A stretch of DNA of 64,000 nt, from NCBI GenBank assembly GCA_944325885.1, contig CALVBT010000002.1, positions 124,001 to 188,000 of the forward strand, read 5' to 3'. The position numbers were made by a program, and so were the translations under genes. The notes under the pieces are model-generated. The model ran no database searches and was not told the origin of the DNA. It worked only from the letters and a program-made list of their open reading frames with translations. The stretch comes from Candidatus Gastranaerophilales bacterium. GTDB lineage: Bacteria; Cyanobacteriota; Vampirovibrionia; Gastranaerophilales; Gastranaerophilaceae. Shown here piece after piece: positions 61,746 to 64,000 of this stretch; position 1 is the first letter of the stretch, and each line of letters opens with the position of its first letter.

Positions 61746-62972
61746 ATGATAATTCCAAGTATAGATTTGATGGACGGCAAGGCTGTTCAGCTCCGTCAAG
61801 GTACGGAAAAAGTTCTGGAAAGAACTGATGTTGTTGAGCTTGCAAAATATTACGGCAGGTTCGGCGAAATTGCTGTTATAGATTTGGATGCAGCAAAAGG
61901 CACCGGCAACAATGAACAATTGATTTCTCAAATTTGCAAGGTTGCTTCCTGCCGTGTGGGCGGCGGCATCAGAGATGTTGAAAAAGCTAAAAGGATGCTG
62001 GCTTTGGGTGCAAAAAAAATTATTATAGGCACAGCAGCAAATGAAGAATTTTTATCAAAACTTCCAAAAGACAGAGTCCTTGTTGCTATTGATGCAAAAA
62101 ACGGACATATAGCAACAAACGGCTGGGCAAAAACAATCGATGCTACGCCGATGGACTTTGTGAAACGCTTTAACAACTATTGTTCCGGATTTTTATACAC
62201 AATTGTGGAAAAAGAAGGAATGATGGGCGGCACTGACATGGCTGCTATCAAAGAAATCAGAAATTCCACATCAAAAGAACTTGTCGCTGCCGGCGGGATT
62301 TCTGATGTAGATGAAATTGTTGAACTCCAGAAAAATAATATTTCAACACAGCTCGGAATGTGTATTTATACAGGCAAAGTAGAACTGGAAGAAGCTTTTG
62401 TTAAATGTTTGGATTTTGAAAAGAGGTTTGGCTACATACCTACAATTGTTCAGGATGTTGATACAAAACAGGTTCTGACACTTGCTTATTCTACGGCCGA
62501 GTCTGTCAGACTAGCTTTAAAAACAGGGAAAGGCACATACTTTAGCCGCTCAAGAAAATCCATCTGGGTAAAAGGCGAAACCTCGGGCAATACACAGGAG
62601 CTTGTTACTGCTCGTTTCGATTGTGATATGGATGCGCTTTTATTTATGGTAAGACAAAAAGGCAATGCCTGTCACCTTGGCCGTTATTCCTGTTTCGGGG
62701 ATAAGGATTTTACTGTTAATGAGCTTTATAACCTGCTTTTGGACAGAAAAAGACTGCTACCTGACAAATCTTTCACAACTAAACTGTTCAAAGATGAATT
62801 CTATTTGAAAAGAAAGATAATGGAAGAGGCGTTTGAGTCTGTAAATTATGAACAGGGTGACGGTCTGGAGTGGGAAGCTGCTGATTTGACATATTTTATG
62901 CTTACTTTTATGGCAATGCATAATGTTACCCCGCAGGATATTTTGAATAATCTTGCCAGCAGAACAAAATAG
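61746..62972 (+). CDS. Trifunctional histidine biosynthesis fusion HisA-HisI-HisE
   Basis: A 408-residue fusion. Residues 1-228 are HisA: PSIDLMDGKAVQLRQG with Asp7, VGGGIRD, AIDAKNG with Asp116, AAGGISDVDEI. Residues 229-318 are HisI: PTIVQDVDTKQVLTLAY, SRSRKSIWVKGETSGN, DCDMDALL, ACHLGRYSCF with its zinc/magnesium Cys and Asp. Residues 325-408 are HisE: LYNLLLDRKRLLPDKSFT, KIMEEAFE, EAADLTYFML. Together they hydrolyse PR-ATP, open PR-AMP and isomerise ProFAR, three consecutive steps. The expected separate genes are usually hisA and hisIE. RBS is weak. Confidence 0.93.
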   Translation: MIIPSIDLMDGKAVQLRQGTEKVLERTDVVELAKYYGRFGEIAVIDLDAAKGTGNNEQLISQICKVASCRVGGGIRDVEKAKRMLALGAKKIIIGTAANEEFLSKLPKDRVLVAIDAKNGHIATNGWAKTIDATPMDFVKRFNNYCSGFLYTIVEKEGMMGGTDMAAIKEIRNSTSKELVAAGGISDVDEIVELQKNNISTQLGMCIYTGKVELEEAFVKCLDFEKRFGYIPTIVQDVDTKQVLTLAYSTAESVRLALKTGKGTYFSRSRKSIWVKGETSGNTQELVTARFDCDMDALLFMVRQKGNACHLGRYSCFGDKDFTVNELYNLLLDRKRLLPDKSFTTKLFKDEFYLKRKIMEEAFESVNYEQGDGLEWEAADLTYFMLTFMAMHNVTPQDILNNLASRTK

Positions 62973-63008
62973 AATCCGTGTAACTGCAACAAATTTGAAT
63001 AAAGAAAA

Positions 63009-63080
63009 AGACCCTAATCGGGTCTAAAATTTAAATAAGAAGAGAGAGCTTTCATATAATATAAAGGCTTTCTCTTCTTA
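63009..63080. other. Two successive hairpins between hisAIE and murI
   Basis: AGACCC-TAATC-GGGTCT (about 63010-63025) is followed by AAGAAGAGAGAGC (63037-63049) pairing with GCTTTCTCTTCTT (63067-63079), 12 of 13 positions. Neither is followed by a good T-run. They separate two convergent genes and may end transcripts in a factor-dependent way. Confidence 0.55.
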
Positions 63081-63126
63081 AAAATTGCTATATTTTTTAA
63101 TTTTATTTCTAAAATATTTGTTTTTG

Positions 63127-63924
63127 TTACAATTCGACAAGCTCAGGATGACTTTTCAGTTTTAAGAAAATTTCTGCTGTTTTCTCAAATTCTTGCGGAT
63201 TGTGGCTGGCAAAATATTTTACATAGCCATTGTTCTGCTCTGACAAAAGATTTTTATGTCTTAAATCCTCAATAATGTATTGTGCAAAGATTTTTGCCGG
63301 ATTGATAAAAAGATTTTCGTCAGCATATTGGGAAAGTTTGTCTAAAAGATAAGGATAGTGCGTGCAGCCAAGGATTATCTTTTGCGGGTTAAATTCCAGC
63401 ACTTTGTCCAGATATTGAGTTATTGCAGTGTTTTTGTCATAGTCAGTGAGTTTTTTTTCTATAATAGGCACCCACATAGGACATGCCTGCTCAAATACCT
63501 CTATATCAGGATTTCCTTTTTTCAATTCCTGCGTGTATTTTTTAGAATCCACTGTTGCCTGTGTGGCCATGATTCCTATTCTTTTTAGGTTTTTATCAAG
63601 GGTTACACATTTTGAAACAACCTGAATCAGCGGATAAATTTTAAAGCTGTAGTTGTCTTTGAGTTCTTCATAAGCTGTTGCTGATGACGTATTGCAGGCA
63701 AGTACGACAGCTTTTACGTTTTGTGTTTCAAAAAAGTCAAAAATCTCTTTGACTATTTTTATCAATTCTTCTTTTGATTTTTCGCCGTAGGGAAGATTTT
63801 TTGTATCGCCAAAATAAAGATATTTTTCTTGCGGCCGTATGTTTAAAAGCTGCTTTAATACTGTCAGGCCGCCAATTCCCGAGTCCATTACTCCAATATA
63901 TTTTTCTTTATCTTCCATATACAT
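63127..63924 (-). CDS. murI: Glutamate racemase
   Basis: A 265-residue racemase providing D-glutamate for peptidoglycan. GVMDSGIGGLTVL, VVLACNTSSATA (first catalytic Cys) and ILGCTHYPYLLD (second Cys) are complete. Start at ATG 63924 is one base after the stop of the upstream gene; ATG 63918 is possible. The upstream gene appears to be a peptidoglycan amidase, as in cyanobacteria. Confidence 0.95.
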   Translation of the reverse strand: MYMEDKEKYIGVMDSGIGGLTVLKQLLNIRPQEKYLYFGDTKNLPYGEKSKEELIKIVKEIFDFFETQNVKAVVLACNTSSATAYEELKDNYSFKIYPLIQVVSKCVTLDKNLKRIGIMATQATVDSKKYTQELKKGNPDIEVFEQACPMWVPIIEKKLTDYDKNTAITQYLDKVLEFNPQKIILGCTHYPYLLDKLSQYADENLFINPAKIFAQYIIEDLRHKNLLSEQNNGYVKYFASHNPQEFEKTAEIFLKLKSHPELVEL

Positions 63925-63925
63925 A

Positions 63926-64000
63926 TTAATCTTTACCCAAGTATTTTAAGATACCTTTTGCAATCGCTTCGGCTGTTTTTTGTTTTCTTTGTGTTGTTAA
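63926..64000 (-). CDS. C-terminal end of probable N-acetylmuramoyl-L-alanine amidase, cut by window edge
   Basis: Only the last 24 codons are in the window, ending KTAEAIAKGILKYLGKD. This fits the C-terminal helix of amidase_3 (AmiC-like) enzymes, often ending AEAIAxGIxxYL. The stop lies one base before murI, so the two are translationally coupled. Assignment rests on a short segment and on the known amidase-murI neighbourhood. Confidence 0.5.
   Translation of the reverse strand, partial: LTTQRKQKTAEAIAKGILKYLGKD

Overview
The window looks like a chromosome segment from a gut member of the Gastranaerophilales (Melainabacteria/Vampirovibrionia, the non-photosynthetic sister lineage of Cyanobacteria). 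It is AT-rich and compact, and carries lipid A genes (lpxD-lpxC-fabZ-lpxA), so the cell should be diderm. A Ycf23/DUF561-type protein and an amidase-murI neighbourhood recall cyanobacteria. Many small lineage-specific proteins share an N-terminal F-G/F-K-G motif. The taxon is inferred from these traits; no 16S gene or marker alignment is available here.

Layout. 1-10 kb: a truncated SGNH hydrolase, a DMT transporter, tRNA-Leu(CAA) beside duplicated tRNA fragments, a divergent GH77 amylomaltase, a small RTX-like protein, YchF, DeoB, an SDR, and small unknowns. 10-25 kb: ispE-rsmA, prfB with its programmed frameshift, metG, rph, bioA, an M29 aminopeptidase and the lipid A operon. 25-35 kb: nth, a ferredoxin, tyrS-cysK-cysE, twin winged-helix proteins, leuD-leuB, a radical-SAM-like protein without its cluster cysteines, and small exported proteins including a Skp/OmpH homologue. 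35-50 kb: pgk, a membrane-anchored glycogen-synthase-like protein, a Ycf23-like protein, gyrA, a membrane zincin, Mini-III, purA, tRNA-Lys(TTT), a GH24-like lipoprotein and an XRE regulator. 50.4-56.2 kb: a tightly coupled surface-polysaccharide operon (RgpF-type protein, GT2 enzymes, a radical SAM protein, an epimerase and a further glycosyltransferase). 56-64 kb: uvrA, panD, a uridine-kinase-like protein, nadD-yqeK, a HisA-HisI-HisE fusion, murI and the end of an amidase gene.

Most genes are housekeeping. The unusual signals are: (i) a shared N-terminal peptide on unrelated proteins, including both glucan enzymes; (ii) promoters with direct repeats exactly 22 bp apart upstream of small unknown proteins; (iii) a trifunctional histidine enzyme; (iv) a radical-SAM-like protein lacking its cluster motif; (v) a polysaccharide operon whose glycosyltransferases and radical SAM enzyme share a C-terminal tail and whose leader can form two competing hairpins.
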